Assembly: GCA_040382235.1 (NCBI GenBank)
Contig: JBEIFV010000079.1
Coordinates: forward strand, 1 to 26,906
Length of the DNA: 26,906 bases
Direction: 5' to 3'
From: JAEUOS01 sp040382235
Lineage (GTDB): Bacteria > Pseudomonadota > Gammaproteobacteria > Burkholderiales > JAEUOS01
Shown here: piece after piece, positions 7,716 to 17,946 of the stretch
Numbering within the stretch: position 1 is the first letter of the stretch
Layout of the letters: each line of letters begins with the position of its first letter
Made by a program: the position numbers and the translations under genes
The notes under the pieces: generated by a model
Told to the model about the DNA's origin: nothing
The model's input: only the letters and a program-made list of their open reading frames with translations
Databases searched by the model: none

Positions 7716-8275
7716 TGTCCCGTTTGCCACGCGCAGGCCGCGCCTGCCTGGCGGGCGCGCTGTTGGTTGCCATGCTCACCGCCTGCCAGTCGACCCAGAT
7801 GGTGACGGCGGCGGGCGGAACGCTCATGCAGGCGCGCGACGTGGTGCGCCTGGTCTATACGCAGTCGGGTGAACCGGGCTCCAGGACCCTGCCGTATTGG
7901 GCGGGCGACATCACGCCGGCGGTGCGCCGTATGATCGGGCGTTTTCCCGAAGCGCGTGGCGGCTTCGAGAGCGGCCTGATCGGCATCACCAGCGACGGTT
8001 TTGTGGCGCTGCGCGACCCGCAGGCCGGCACTGCGGCACTGAACGCCCTGATTGGCAGCGAGAATCTTGACCGCGGGATTCTGTATGCCGCCTCGGCAAT
8101 GGAGGTTGGCCACGGCAGCAACGATTTGTTCGGCGACTGGATGCCGTATGAGCGCGCTTCGTTCGCCCGCGAATGGGTGGCGCAGGCGCCGGCCGGCTGG
8201 TGGCACCGCAACGAGAAGGGTGAATGGATGCGCAAGGTCGAAGGCCCGGCGTCGAAAGACGCGCCGGCGAAATGA
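7715..8275 (+). CDS. Hypothetical lipoprotein between hom and thrC
   Basis: This 186-aa protein starts with a clear lipoprotein signal: a positive n-region (SRLPRAGR), a hydrophobic stretch and the lipobox LTAC with the acylated cysteine at residue 24. No aspartate follows the cysteine, so it is probably sorted to the outer membrane. The mature part has a GLIGITSDGFVAL segment followed by ALIGSENLDRGILYAASA, faintly like the DUF1318/YdbL family (GxxGxxxDGYl...N..R..lY). That match is only suggestive. The function is unknown. It overlaps hom (TGATG) and thrC (ATGA), so it is translated as part of the threonine operon even though it is an envelope protein. Confidence 0.75.
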   Translation: MSRLPRAGRACLAGALLVAMLTACQSTQMVTAAGGTLMQARDVVRLVYTQSGEPGSRTLPYWAGDITPAVRRMIGRFPEARGGFESGLIGITSDGFVALRDPQAGTAALNALIGSENLDRGILYAASAMEVGHGSNDLFGDWMPYERASFAREWVAQAPAGWWHRNEKGEWMRKVEGPASKDAPAK

Positions 8276-9705
8276 GGTATGTTTCCACCCGAGGCGGCAT
8301 GCCGCCGACCGCTTTCACCGGGATTCTGCTGGAAGGACTGGCGCCTGATGGTGGCCTGACCGTACCCGAAGCGGGCTACCCGCACGTCACCGCGAGTGAA
8401 CTGCAGGCGATGCGCGGCATGCGCTATGCCGATCTGGCGTTCGCGATCCTGTCCAAATTCATAGACGACATCGCGCCTGCGCAATTGAAGCAGATGATCG
8501 ATCGCACCTACACCCGCGCGGTGTTCGGCAGCGAAGCGATTGCGCCGCTCACCACGCTCGAACCCGGCCTGCACCTGCTCGAATTGTCGAACGGCCCGAC
8601 CCTGGCCTTCAAGGACATGGCCATGCAGTTGCTGGGAAACCTGTTCGAGCATGTGCTGGCGCGCGACGGTCGCGAACTCAATATTTTGGGTGCGACCTCG
8701 GGCGACACCGGCTCGGCGGCCGAGTATGCGATGCGCGGCAAGAAGGGGGTGCGGGTGTTCATGCTCTCGCCGCATGGCCGGATGAGCCCGTTCCAGACCG
8801 CGCAGATGTTCTCGCTCAATGACCCCAACATTTTCAATCTCGCCGTTGAGGGTGTGTTCGACGATTGCCAGGACATCGTCAAGGCGGTTTCGAGCGATGC
8901 CGCCTTCAAGGCGCAGTACCGGATCGGCGCGGTCAATTCGATCAACTGGGCGCGGGTGGTGGCGCAGGTCGTCTATTATTTCAAGGGGTATTTCGCGGCG
9001 ACCGCGTCGAGCGACGAGCACGTGTCGTTCGCCGTGCCCTCGGGCAACTTCGGCAACATCTACGCCGGGCACGTGGCGCGCATGATGGGACTGCCGATCG
9101 CGAAGCTGGTGCTGGCGACCAACGAGAACAATGTGCTCGACGAATTTTTTCGCACCGGGGTGTACCGGGTGCGGGCCGGCACGGTGCAGACCTCGAGCCC
9201 GTCGATGGACATTTCCAAGGCCTCGAACTTCGAACGTTTCATTTTCGACCTGGCCGGGCGCGATGGTGCCGTGGTCAAGGCGCTGTGGGAGCAGGTCGAC
9301 CGGCAGGGCGCGTTCGACCTGAACGGCACGCCGCTCAAGGCGCGCTTGCCGGACTACGGTTTCGTTTCAGGCACGAGTTCACACGCCGATCGGCTGGCGA
9401 TGATTCGCACGGTGCATGCGAAGTCCGGCCGCATGATCGATACCCATACCGCTGACGGGCTCAAGGTGGCACTCGGGGAGCGGGAGCCGGGGGTGCAGAT
9501 GATCGTGCTGGAAACCGCGCAGCCGGCCAAGTTCGAGGAAACCATTGTCGAGGCCCTGGGCATCAAGCCAGCGCGCCCGCCGGGTTTTGCCGATCTGGAA
9601 AACCTGCCGCGCCACTTCGAGCTGCTGCCCGCCTCGGTGGAGCGGGTCAAGGCCTACATCGCGCTGCACGCCGCAAACGCGGCTGTTGCTGTAACGCGAC
9701 CCTGA
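8272..9705 (+). CDS. thrC: Threonine synthase
   Basis: This 477-aa PLP enzyme converts O-phosphohomoserine to threonine. It begins MRYVSTRGG, the usual start of the proteobacterial long-form enzyme, so the ATG at 8272 was preferred over an in-frame start 48 nt upstream. The PLP-binding lysine is K114 in LAFKDMAMQL. The ATSGDTGSAAEYAM phosphate loop and the VPSGNFGNIYAGHVARMMGLPI segment are diagnostic. A SSPSMDI motif and the late TADGLKVAL segment are also present. The start overlaps the stop of the lipoprotein gene (ATGA). The next gene, mobB, is 58 bp downstream, with only a weak GCGGC/GCCGC stem between them. Confidence 0.95.
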   Translation: MRYVSTRGGMPPTAFTGILLEGLAPDGGLTVPEAGYPHVTASELQAMRGMRYADLAFAILSKFIDDIAPAQLKQMIDRTYTRAVFGSEAIAPLTTLEPGLHLLELSNGPTLAFKDMAMQLLGNLFEHVLARDGRELNILGATSGDTGSAAEYAMRGKKGVRVFMLSPHGRMSPFQTAQMFSLNDPNIFNLAVEGVFDDCQDIVKAVSSDAAFKAQYRIGAVNSINWARVVAQVVYYFKGYFAATASSDEHVSFAVPSGNFGNIYAGHVARMMGLPIAKLVLATNENNVLDEFFRTGVYRVRAGTVQTSSPSMDISKASNFERFIFDLAGRDGAVVKALWEQVDRQGAFDLNGTPLKARLPDYGFVSGTSSHADRLAMIRTVHAKSGRMIDTHTADGLKVALGEREPGVQMIVLETAQPAKFEETIVEALGIKPARPPGFADLENLPRHFELLPASVERVKAYIALHAANAAVAVTRP

Positions 9706-9763
9706 GCCCGCTACGCAGGCGCGCGCGGCTGTTTCGGCCGCCACGCATGCGACAATCGGTAGC

Positions 9764-10267
9764 ATGAACAACAAGGTATTCGGCTTCGCCGGTTACTCCG
9801 GATCGGGCAAGACCACTCTCATCGAGCAACTGATTCCGCGCTTCGTAGCCGCCGGCCTGCGGGTGTCGCTGATCAAGCATGCGCATCATGTGTTCGACAT
9901 CGACAAACCGGGCAAGGATTCGTACCGGCATCGCGAGGCGGGCGCGGCCGAGGTGCTGGTCACCTCCGACCGCCGCTGGGTGCTGATGCACGAATTGCGC
10001 AACGAAGCCGAGCCGACACTTGATGAGCAGCTCGCGCGCTTCTCGCCCTGCGACCTGGTGCTGGTTGAAGGTTTCAAGCGTGCTGCCATTCCAAAGCTGG
10101 AGATTCATCGGCCGTCACTTGGCAGGGCCTTGTTGCACCCGGACGACCCGAACATCATCGCGATAGCTTGCGACAGTGCGGTCGCAAGCACCCTGCCGGC
10201 CCTTGACATCAATGATCCTGCCGCCATTGCGGAATTTATAATGCGCTATTTGGGACTCGCTCGCTGA
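9764..10267 (+). CDS. mobB: Molybdopterin-guanine dinucleotide biosynthesis adaptor MobB
   Basis: This 167-aa P-loop protein has the Walker A loop GYSGSGKTTL at residues 10–19 near the N-terminus. This is followed by LIKHAHHVFDIDKPGKDSYRH, the family's signature around the switch region, and LVLVEGFKRAAIPKLEIHR, its later conserved motif. MobB binds GTP and helps MobA attach GMP to the molybdenum cofactor for enzymes of the DMSO reductase family. The length is normal. Its stop overlaps the moeA start (TGATG). No mobA is in the window. Confidence 0.93.
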   Translation: MNNKVFGFAGYSGSGKTTLIEQLIPRFVAAGLRVSLIKHAHHVFDIDKPGKDSYRHREAGAAEVLVTSDRRWVLMHELRNEAEPTLDEQLARFSPCDLVLVEGFKRAAIPKLEIHRPSLGRALLHPDDPNIIAIACDSAVASTLPALDINDPAAIAEFIMRYLGLAR

Positions 10268-11490
10268 TGAACCGCCCGCCGATGCTTTCGATGGATGAAG
10301 CGCTCGCCGCCTTGCTTGCGCAGGCGGTGCCGCTCTCCGGGCAGGAGAGCGTTGCCACGCTGGACGCGCATGGCCGGGTGCTGGCTGCCGCGGTGCACTC
10401 CACGCTCGATGTGCCGCCGATGGACAATACCTCGATGGATGGTTATGCCATGCGCGCGGCCGACATCGTGGCGCCAGGTACGCGCCTGCCGGTATCGCAG
10501 CGTGTCCCCGCCGGCCATGTGCCGCAGCCATTGGTGCCTGGAACACTGGCGCGGATTTTCACCGGTGCAATGATCCCGCCAGGCGCGGACGCGGTGGTGA
10601 TGCAGGAGCAATGCGCGGTCGACGGCGACACGGTTGCCGTCAATCATGTGCCGGCCGCGGGCGAATGGGTGCGGCGCGCGGGCGAAGACATTCGCGCCGG
10701 TGCTCAGATCCTTGCAGCCGGTGCCCCGCTGACACCGCAGGCCTGCGGGCTTGCCGCCTCGGTCGGGTTGGCGACGCTTGCGGTCAAGCGCAAGCTCAAG
10801 GTCGCATTGTTTTTCACCGGCGACGAGTTGGCGATGCCCGGCGAAGCCTTGAAGCCCGGTGCGATCTACAACTCGAACCGTTTCGTTCTGCGCGGCCTGG
10901 TCGAAGGCCTCGGCTGCGCGCTGACCGATTTCGGCATCGTGCGTGATTCACTCGACGAAACGCGGCGCGTGCTGCGCGCGGCCGCAGCCGAGCATGATCT
11001 GGTCATCACCACCGGCGGCGTCTCGGTCGGCGAGGAGGATCACGTGCGCCCCGCGGTCGAAGCCGAAGGCGAGATCAGGCTTTGGCAAATCGCCATGAAG
11101 CCGGGCAAGCCGCTGGCCTATGGCCAGGTGCGGCGGGCGTCCGGCGACGCAGCCGACTTCTTGGGGCTGCCCGGCAATCCGGTGTCCGGTTTCGTGACCT
11201 TCCTGTTGTTTGCCCGCCCTTTCATCCTCAAGCGGCAGGGGCGCACTGACCTGGCGCCGCCCTCACTGGCGTTGCGCGCGGACTTCGCCTGGGACAAACC
11301 CGATCGCCGTCGCGAATTCCTGCGCGCGCGCATGAATGGCGGCGGCGGACTCGACCTGTTCCCGAACCAGAGTTCGGGTGTGCTTACTTCGACGGTGTGG
11401 GGCGACGGTCTGGTCGACAATCCGCCTTCGCAAAAAATCGCTGCGGGTGATGTCGTGCGGTTTCTGCCGTTTTCCGGTTTGCTCACTTAA
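10267..11490 (+). CDS. moeA: Molybdopterin molybdenumtransferase MoeA
   Basis: This 407-aa enzyme inserts molybdate into adenylated molybdopterin. The domain order is standard: an N-terminal MDEALAALL helix, VPPMDNTSMDGYAMRAAD, RIFTGAMIPPGADAVVMQE, then the MoCF-like domain with VALFFTGDEL, IYNSNRFVLRGLVEGLG and the TTGGVSVGEEDHV active-site loop. It ends with LPGNPVSGFVTF and a C-terminal beta domain. The length matches E. coli MoeA (411 aa). The start overlaps mobB, and the gene ends 3 nt before moaD. It forms one unit with the other cofactor genes. Confidence 0.95.
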   Translation: MNRPPMLSMDEALAALLAQAVPLSGQESVATLDAHGRVLAAAVHSTLDVPPMDNTSMDGYAMRAADIVAPGTRLPVSQRVPAGHVPQPLVPGTLARIFTGAMIPPGADAVVMQEQCAVDGDTVAVNHVPAAGEWVRRAGEDIRAGAQILAAGAPLTPQACGLAASVGLATLAVKRKLKVALFFTGDELAMPGEALKPGAIYNSNRFVLRGLVEGLGCALTDFGIVRDSLDETRRVLRAAAAEHDLVITTGGVSVGEEDHVRPAVEAEGEIRLWQIAMKPGKPLAYGQVRRASGDAADFLGLPGNPVSGFVTFLLFARPFILKRQGRTDLAPPSLALRADFAWDKPDRRREFLRARMNGGGGLDLFPNQSSGVLTSTVWGDGLVDNPPSQKIAAGDVVRFLPFSGLLT

Positions 11491-11493
11491 GCC

Positions 11494-11748
11494 ATGCTCA
11501 AGCTGCTGTATTTCGCGGGCTTGCGTGAAGCGCTGGGCGTAGCTTCCGAGGCGCTGCCCCCGCCGGCCGGCGTGACCGACATTGCCGGCCTGCGCGCGCA
11601 TCTTGCCGCGCGCGGTGGCGCCTGGGGTGAACAATTCACGCCGGCGCGCCAGCTGCGCGCCGCGGTCAACCAGGACCTGGCGGCGCCCGACACCGCGATC
11701 AGTGCGGGCGACGAGGTGGCGTTCTTCCCGCCGGTCACCGGCGGTTAG
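11494..11748 (+). CDS. moaD: Molybdopterin synthase sulfur carrier subunit MoaD
   Basis: This 84-aa ubiquitin-fold protein ends in the obligatory Gly-Gly (FFPPVTGG), which is thiocarboxylated to donate sulfur to molybdopterin. MLKLLYFAGLREALG is the usual first strand, and AVNQDLAAPDTAISAGDEVAFFPPVTGG is the canonical C-terminal half. It lies 3 nt after moeA and 9 nt before moaE, its partner subunit. Confidence 0.94.
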   Translation: MLKLLYFAGLREALGVASEALPPPAGVTDIAGLRAHLAARGGAWGEQFTPARQLRAAVNQDLAAPDTAISAGDEVAFFPPVTGG

Positions 11749-11757
11749 GAACGAGGC

Positions 11758-12240
11758 ATGGCGGTACGCGTCCAGACTGAAGATTTCGACCTCTCCCGCG
11801 AGGTGGCGCAACTGCGCGCCGCTCAGGGAGCGCGTGCCGCGCACATTGGCGCGATCGCGACCTTCACCGGCACGGTGCGCGACATGAACGAGGATCGGGG
11901 CCGCGTGTCGGCGGTGTCGGCGATGACCCTCGAGCACTATCCCGGCATGACCGAGCGCGCGCTGGAGGCGATCGTGATCGAGGCGCGCGAACGCTGGAAC
12001 ATCTTTGACGCCCTGGTGGTCCACCGCATAGGCCCGCTGTTTCCGCAGGACCAGATCGTGCTGGTGGCCACCGTCGGCGCACATCGCGGCGAGGCGTTTG
12101 CCGCCTGTGAATTCATCATGGATTACCTGAAGACCCGCGCACCGTTCTGGAAAAAGGAACGCACGCCCGAAGGCGAACGCTGGGTCGACGCGCGCTCGAG
12201 CGACGACACCGCGGCCGACAAATGGTCCAAGCCCGGATGA
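11758..12240 (+). CDS. moaE: Molybdopterin synthase catalytic subunit MoaE
   Basis: This 160-aa protein carries the MoaE signatures: GAIATFTGTVRDMNEDR, MTLEHYPGMTERAL, ALVVHRIGPLFPQDQIVLVAT, and the C-terminal YLKTRAPFWKKER with the conserved active-site lysines. With MoaD it converts cyclic pyranopterin monophosphate to molybdopterin. An AGGAA ribosome site lies 8 nt before the ATG. The length is normal and the gene directly follows moaD. Confidence 0.95.
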   Translation: MAVRVQTEDFDLSREVAQLRAAQGARAAHIGAIATFTGTVRDMNEDRGRVSAVSAMTLEHYPGMTERALEAIVIEARERWNIFDALVVHRIGPLFPQDQIVLVATVGAHRGEAFAACEFIMDYLKTRAPFWKKERTPEGERWVDARSSDDTAADKWSKPG

Positions 12241-12247
12241 AATCGAG

Positions 12248-12631
12248 GTGAACGCCTCCGGGTTCCTGGCCGTTGGCATCGGCGCGGCACTGGGGGCCTG
12301 GCTGCGCTGGTCCTTCGGCGCCTGGTTCAACGCGCTTTATCCGGCGCTTCCATTGGGCACGCTGGTAGCCAACCTGATAGGTGGCTATCTGGTGGGGGTC
12401 GCGGTGGCGGGCTTTGCCGGTCACCCCGGCATGGTGCCGGAATGGCGGCTGTTCGTGATCACCGGCTTTCTCGGCGGGCTCACCACCTTTTCAACGTTTT
12501 CAGCCGAAAGTGTGCACCTGTTGCAAGAGGCGCGCTATCTGCTTGCCGCCGGCCATATTGGCCTGCACTTGTGCGGCTCGATTGCCGCCACCATCGCCGG
12601 CATCGCCACCTGGCACGCGCTGGCGCCCTGA
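12248..12631 (+). CDS. crcB: Fluoride ion channel CrcB/Fluc
   Basis: This 127-aa membrane protein has four helices. It shows the family motifs GAALGAWLRW in helix 1, LGTLVANLIGGYLVG in helix 2, and GFLGGLTTFSTFSAE in helix 3, which contains the phenylalanines and threonines that line the fluoride pore. Fluc is a dual-topology dimer that exports fluoride. The GTG at 12248 lies 7 nt after the moaE stop, so it is probably co-transcribed. No fluoride riboswitch precedes it; expression probably follows the cofactor operon. Confidence 0.92.
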   Translation: MNASGFLAVGIGAALGAWLRWSFGAWFNALYPALPLGTLVANLIGGYLVGVAVAGFAGHPGMVPEWRLFVITGFLGGLTTFSTFSAESVHLLQEARYLLAAGHIGLHLCGSIAATIAGIATWHALAP

Positions 12632-12639
12632 TTTTCCGC

Positions 12640-12655
12640 AGCGGCGGCCGCCGCT
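12640..12655. terminator. GC-rich palindrome between convergent crcB and the kinase gene
   Basis: AGCGGCGGCCGCCGCT is a perfect 16-bp palindrome (a 6-bp stem with a GGCC loop). It lies in the 36-bp gap between crcB (plus) and the Ser/Thr kinase gene (minus). Its place fits a shared bidirectional stop. There is no T-run after the stem in either direction, so it may act only weakly or with Rho. Confidence 0.35.
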
Positions 12656-12667
12656 ATTCGGTCGTCG

Positions 12668-13990
12668 CTACTCGGCCGCCTTGAGCATGGCGAAGCGCAC
12701 GTTGATGTTGCCGACGCGATCCAGCAGGATGCGCATGCAGGCCTTGTTGAATTCCGCCTGCACCGGGGCGCTGGCCGAACGCATGGCGCCGGCCTTGAGT
12801 TCGATCACCTCGCAGTCGGTGCCGGCGGTCATGGTGGTACTGCGCTTGGCGCTCTGGTCCTGGAAGTAAAGCATTTCGCCGAAGCAGCCGTCCGGTTTCA
12901 CCGTTGAAACCCGCTGGCCACGAATCGACACCTCGACTTCGCCTGATACAAGCACGTACAAGGCGTCGCCGAGATCCCCTTCACGGATCAGGACTTCGCC
13001 CTTGACAGGATTGAGCCAGGTGGCCAGTCGCACCACTTCCCACAGCTCGACATCGCCAAAGCCCGAAAAGAAGGTCAGTGCGCGCAAGGCCTGGAATTGC
13101 TCGGAGTCGGAGGTTTCCGCGCCCTCGGCACGCAACTGGGCGAAGGCCTGGGTCAGGTCGCGGCCGAATTCGGCCCAGGTCTGGTAGCGCGCGGCGCGGG
13201 TCTTGGCCAGTGCGCGCAGGATGATGCCGTCCAGGGAAGTGGGCAGGTTGGGGCGCAAGTCGGAGGGGCGCGCCGGTTCGGTATTGAGAATCGCGTAGGC
13301 CAGGCCCATCTGGTTGCTGGCGGTGAACGGCAGGCGCCCGGTCAGGAGGCGGTACATCACCACGCCCAGCGAATAGATATCGCTTTGATGGGTGAGGACG
13401 TCGTTGCGGATCTGCTCCGGCGACATGTAGGCGGGTGAGCCGATCACGGTGTCACCGGTGCCGCTCAGGGTGCGCGTTGAGTCGGTGCCCGTCTTGGCCA
13501 GGAGCGCTGCGCCGAAATCCGAGATCTTGATGTCGCCCGAGGCGGTGATCAGGATGTTGCCGGGCTTGATGTCGCGATGGATCACGCCTTCGCGCATCGC
13601 CAGTTCGAGCGCGCGGGCGCACTTGAAGATGATCTCCACCACGCGCGGCAAGGGCAGCAGAGTCTGTGCATCCGTGTGGGCGTCCAGCGTGCCGCCCGCC
13701 ACATACTCCATGACCACGTAGGAAATGCGGTCCTCGCTGGCGGCGTCGTAGATCTCGACGATGTGTGGGTGGGTCAGGCGCCCGACCAGGGCGGCTTCGG
13801 CGATGAAGGCCTTGCGCCGCATCGAGCGCGTGCGCGGCTCCACATCCGGTTCATCAGTGAAATCGAAGACCTTGATGGCGACCTCGCGGCCGGCGAAGCC
13901 GTCGCGCCCGAGGTAAACGCGGGAAGTCGCGCCGCGCCCCAGCTCCCGCACGATGTCGTATTTGCCGATGCGCTCGGTGAGCTGGAACAT
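12668..13990 (-). CDS. Ser/Thr protein kinase (Hanks type) with C-terminal cyclic-nucleotide-binding domain
   Basis: This 440-aa cytosolic protein has a complete Hanks kinase at residues about 10–290. It shows the glycine loop GRGATSRVY (18–26), ATP lysine K40 (VAIK), catalytic HRDIKPGN (138–145), metal-binding DFG (158–160), and SPAYMSPEQ activation/P+1 loop. Residues about 308–430 form a cNMP-binding domain: LTFFSGFGDVELWEVV, VLIREGDLGDALYVLVSGEVEV, and a phosphate-cassette-like CFGEMLYFQDQSAKRST that keeps the E and the basic residue. There is no transmembrane segment, unlike PknB-type receptors. The ATG at 13990 is chosen because it lies 4 nt after the upstream gene's stop and gives a normal kinase N-terminus. 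The arrangement suggests kinase activity gated by cAMP or cGMP; this is inference. Confidence 0.88.
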   Translation of the reverse strand: MFQLTERIGKYDIVRELGRGATSRVYLGRDGFAGREVAIKVFDFTDEPDVEPRTRSMRRKAFIAEAALVGRLTHPHIVEIYDAASEDRISYVVMEYVAGGTLDAHTDAQTLLPLPRVVEIIFKCARALELAMREGVIHRDIKPGNILITASGDIKISDFGAALLAKTGTDSTRTLSGTGDTVIGSPAYMSPEQIRNDVLTHQSDIYSLGVVMYRLLTGRLPFTASNQMGLAYAILNTEPARPSDLRPNLPTSLDGIILRALAKTRAARYQTWAEFGRDLTQAFAQLRAEGAETSDSEQFQALRALTFFSGFGDVELWEVVRLATWLNPVKGEVLIREGDLGDALYVLVSGEVEVSIRGQRVSTVKPDGCFGEMLYFQDQSAKRSTTMTAGTDCEVIELKAGAMRSASAPVQAEFNKACMRILLDRVGNINVRFAMLKAAE

Positions 13991-13994
13991 CGAT

Positions 13995-14534
13995 TCAGTT
14001 GAGCACGCGCGGTGCCGCCTCACCTGCGGGTTCACCGACGGCGGCCTGGGTGCCGGCCAATTGCGGCAGGTCCCAGTCGGCGCTGCGCACTGCCGATTCG
14101 ATCAGGCGGCACAGGGAATGCATCAGCCGGTCGTCGAGCCCGAGTTCGATGCCGCGCCCGGCCTGCGGATCGAGCGTCAGGCGATAGGCGCCGGGACGCT
14201 CGATCCTGACCTGCGCGCGGGTGGCCAGGAACGGCGCCTCACCCAGCGGGAAGCGGTGCGGCGCCTCCTTGACGGGCTCGCGGAACGGGGTCTTGAAGTC
14301 GGTTTCGGCCAGCGCCTTTTCGCGTTCGAACGCCACCACCTCACGCCGGGCCACCGGCTGCGGCACCTTGACGGCAGCCGAAGTCTCGAAGGTCTTGACA
14401 AGCTCGGGCCACAATAGCCGCACGAAACGGCGCGTCATGAACAGGCGGAATTCATCGCCGGCGGTGGTCGACAGGCGCATGCGCAAGCGGTCTTCGGCGG
14501 CGTCGAAACTGACTTGTAACTGGTGGATATTCAT
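13995..14534 (-). CDS. Conserved-looking hypothetical protein, 179 aa
   Basis: This soluble protein has no signal peptide or membrane helix. The N-terminal half (MNIHQLQVSFDAAEDRLRMRLST, then EFRLFMTRRFVRLLWPELVKTF) looks like a compact alpha/beta unit. The middle is lysine/proline-rich, and a late hydrophilic region contains RLMHSLCRLIESAV. I do not recognise a named family. It lies 4 nt upstream of the kinase gene on the same strand, so the two are surely co-transcribed and it may be a partner or substrate. It diverges from clpB; the shared control region is 14535–14697. Confidence 0.7.
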   Translation of the reverse strand: MNIHQLQVSFDAAEDRLRMRLSTTAGDEFRLFMTRRFVRLLWPELVKTFETSAAVKVPQPVARREVVAFEREKALAETDFKTPFREPVKEAPHRFPLGEAPFLATRAQVRIERPGAYRLTLDPQAGRGIELGLDDRLMHSLCRLIESAVRSADWDLPQLAGTQAAVGEPAGEAAPRVLN

Positions 14535-14603
14535 CGCAGGAGCAATCCTAGCAGTTTGGCCCGGGTCTCAATTTGGGCAGAAGAGACCGATACGGGGCCA
14601 CAC

Positions 14604-14617
14604 TTGACCCAAATCAA
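14604..14617. promoter_or_regulatory. FNR/Dnr-type box in the clpB divergent region
   Basis: TTGAC-CCAA-ATCAA matches the FNR/Crp-family consensus TTGAT-N4-ATCAA at 9 of 10 conserved positions. For rightward transcription, −41.5 spacing would place a −10 at about 14640–14645, where TGAAAT (4/6) stands. Leftward, towards the 179-aa protein and kinase, no good −10 is found at that distance. An oxygen- or nitric-oxide-responsive regulator could bind here, but the target gene is uncertain. Confidence 0.4.
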
Positions 14618-14637
14618 ACTGCGACGGCCGGCAAGGC

Positions 14638-14666
14638 CTTGAAATTAGTGTCGAAAAGCCACATGT
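14638..14666 (+). promoter_or_regulatory. Sigma-32 (heat-shock) promoter for clpB
   Basis: CTTGAAA (14638–14644) is a perfect sigma-32 −35 element. After 14 bp comes CCACATGT (14659–14666), which matches the −10 consensus CCCCATNT at 7 of 8 positions. It predicts a start near 14673, about 25 nt before the clpB ATG. This also rules out an in-frame start at 14665, because that codon would lie upstream of the transcript. Confidence 0.8.
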
Positions 14667-14697
14667 GGGCGGTAACAGAAATCGGGAGCTACCTCAA

Positions 14698-17331
<2,634 letters not shown>

Positions 17332-17344
17332 GGCCTGTCCATAC

Positions 17345-17377
17345 CCGCCGCGATGCGTAGCAGGCGTGTCGCGGCGG
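17345..17377 (+). terminator. Probable terminator hairpin after clpB
   Basis: A perfect 9-bp inverted repeat, CCGCCGCGA (17345–17353) and TCGCGGCGG (17369–17377), has a 15-nt loop and starts 14 nt after the clpB stop. Only CGTTTGCC follows, so the T-run is poor. It may terminate, attenuate, or protect the clpB mRNA end. Confidence 0.45.
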
Positions 17378-17487
17378 CGTTTGCCACTATCATTCCCGGC
17401 TGGAGCGGCAAGCGGCTGCTTCGCCACCGATGGTTGCGGCAGCGTATGCATACGCTGCTGCCCACCGATTTACCGGGAATCACAACG

Positions 17488-17928
17488 ATGTCGGCAATCG
17501 ATGCATCAGGTCTGCCCGCGGAATGGGCGGTTCTGCAGAACAATATCGAGCAATACGAGAAGAGCGCGCTGCTGATCAAGCTCTCCGCAGTCGGCCTGTT
17601 CGCGGGCGCCCTGGTTTTTTCGCTGGGTGATTCGTTCACCGCGGCCCTGATCGTGATTCTGTGGGTGCAGGAAGTCGTGCTGCGCACCTTCCAGTCGCGC
17701 CTGGTTGCACGCATCCTCAAGGTCGAGGAAATGCTGCGCCAGGCCGGCGGTGTGCCGTTTCAGTTGCATTCCGATTGGATGGCGTCGCGCAAGGGTGCGA
17801 TTGGCATGCTGATCGAATATGCGGCCGCCGCCCTGCGGCCCACGGTGGCATTTCCCTATGTGGCCTTGCTGCTCATCGATCTGGCCCTGATTGCCGGCGG
17901 CGCCGGCGCCGATGCCGTGACCATCTGA
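17488..17928 (+). CDS. Hypothetical inner-membrane protein, 146 aa
   Basis: The ATG at 17488 follows a GGGAA ribosome site; the frame is open upstream to 17353, but that part is arginine-rich and unlike the rest. A short acidic N-terminus (EWAVLQNNIEQYEKS) is followed by two helices (about residues 31–51 and 54–72), a cytosolic-looking basic loop (RILKVEEMLRQAGG), and a C-terminal helix (about 113–141, VALLLIDLALIAGG). I do not recognise the family. The gene lies 18 bp before the alkyl sulfatase and shares its strand, so the two may be one unit. Confidence 0.65.
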   Translation: MSAIDASGLPAEWAVLQNNIEQYEKSALLIKLSAVGLFAGALVFSLGDSFTAALIVILWVQEVVLRTFQSRLVARILKVEEMLRQAGGVPFQLHSDWMASRKGAIGMLIEYAAAALRPTVAFPYVALLLIDLALIAGGAGADAVTI

Positions 17929-17946
17929 TTGCAGCGAGGCTCTGCC

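Noticed and set aside
6402..7730. A 442-codon minus-strand frame opposite hom
   Set aside because: The plus strand shows every homoserine dehydrogenase motif. The antisense product is His/Asp/Gly-rich without structure-like patterns.
9706..9763. Terminator between thrC and mobB
   Set aside because: Only a 5-bp GCGGC/GCCGC stem with no T-run is present. The short 58-bp gap fits read-through into mobB.
12248..12300. Fluoride riboswitch before crcB
   Set aside because: crcB starts 7 nt after moaE, which leaves no room for the aptamer outside the moaE coding sequence.
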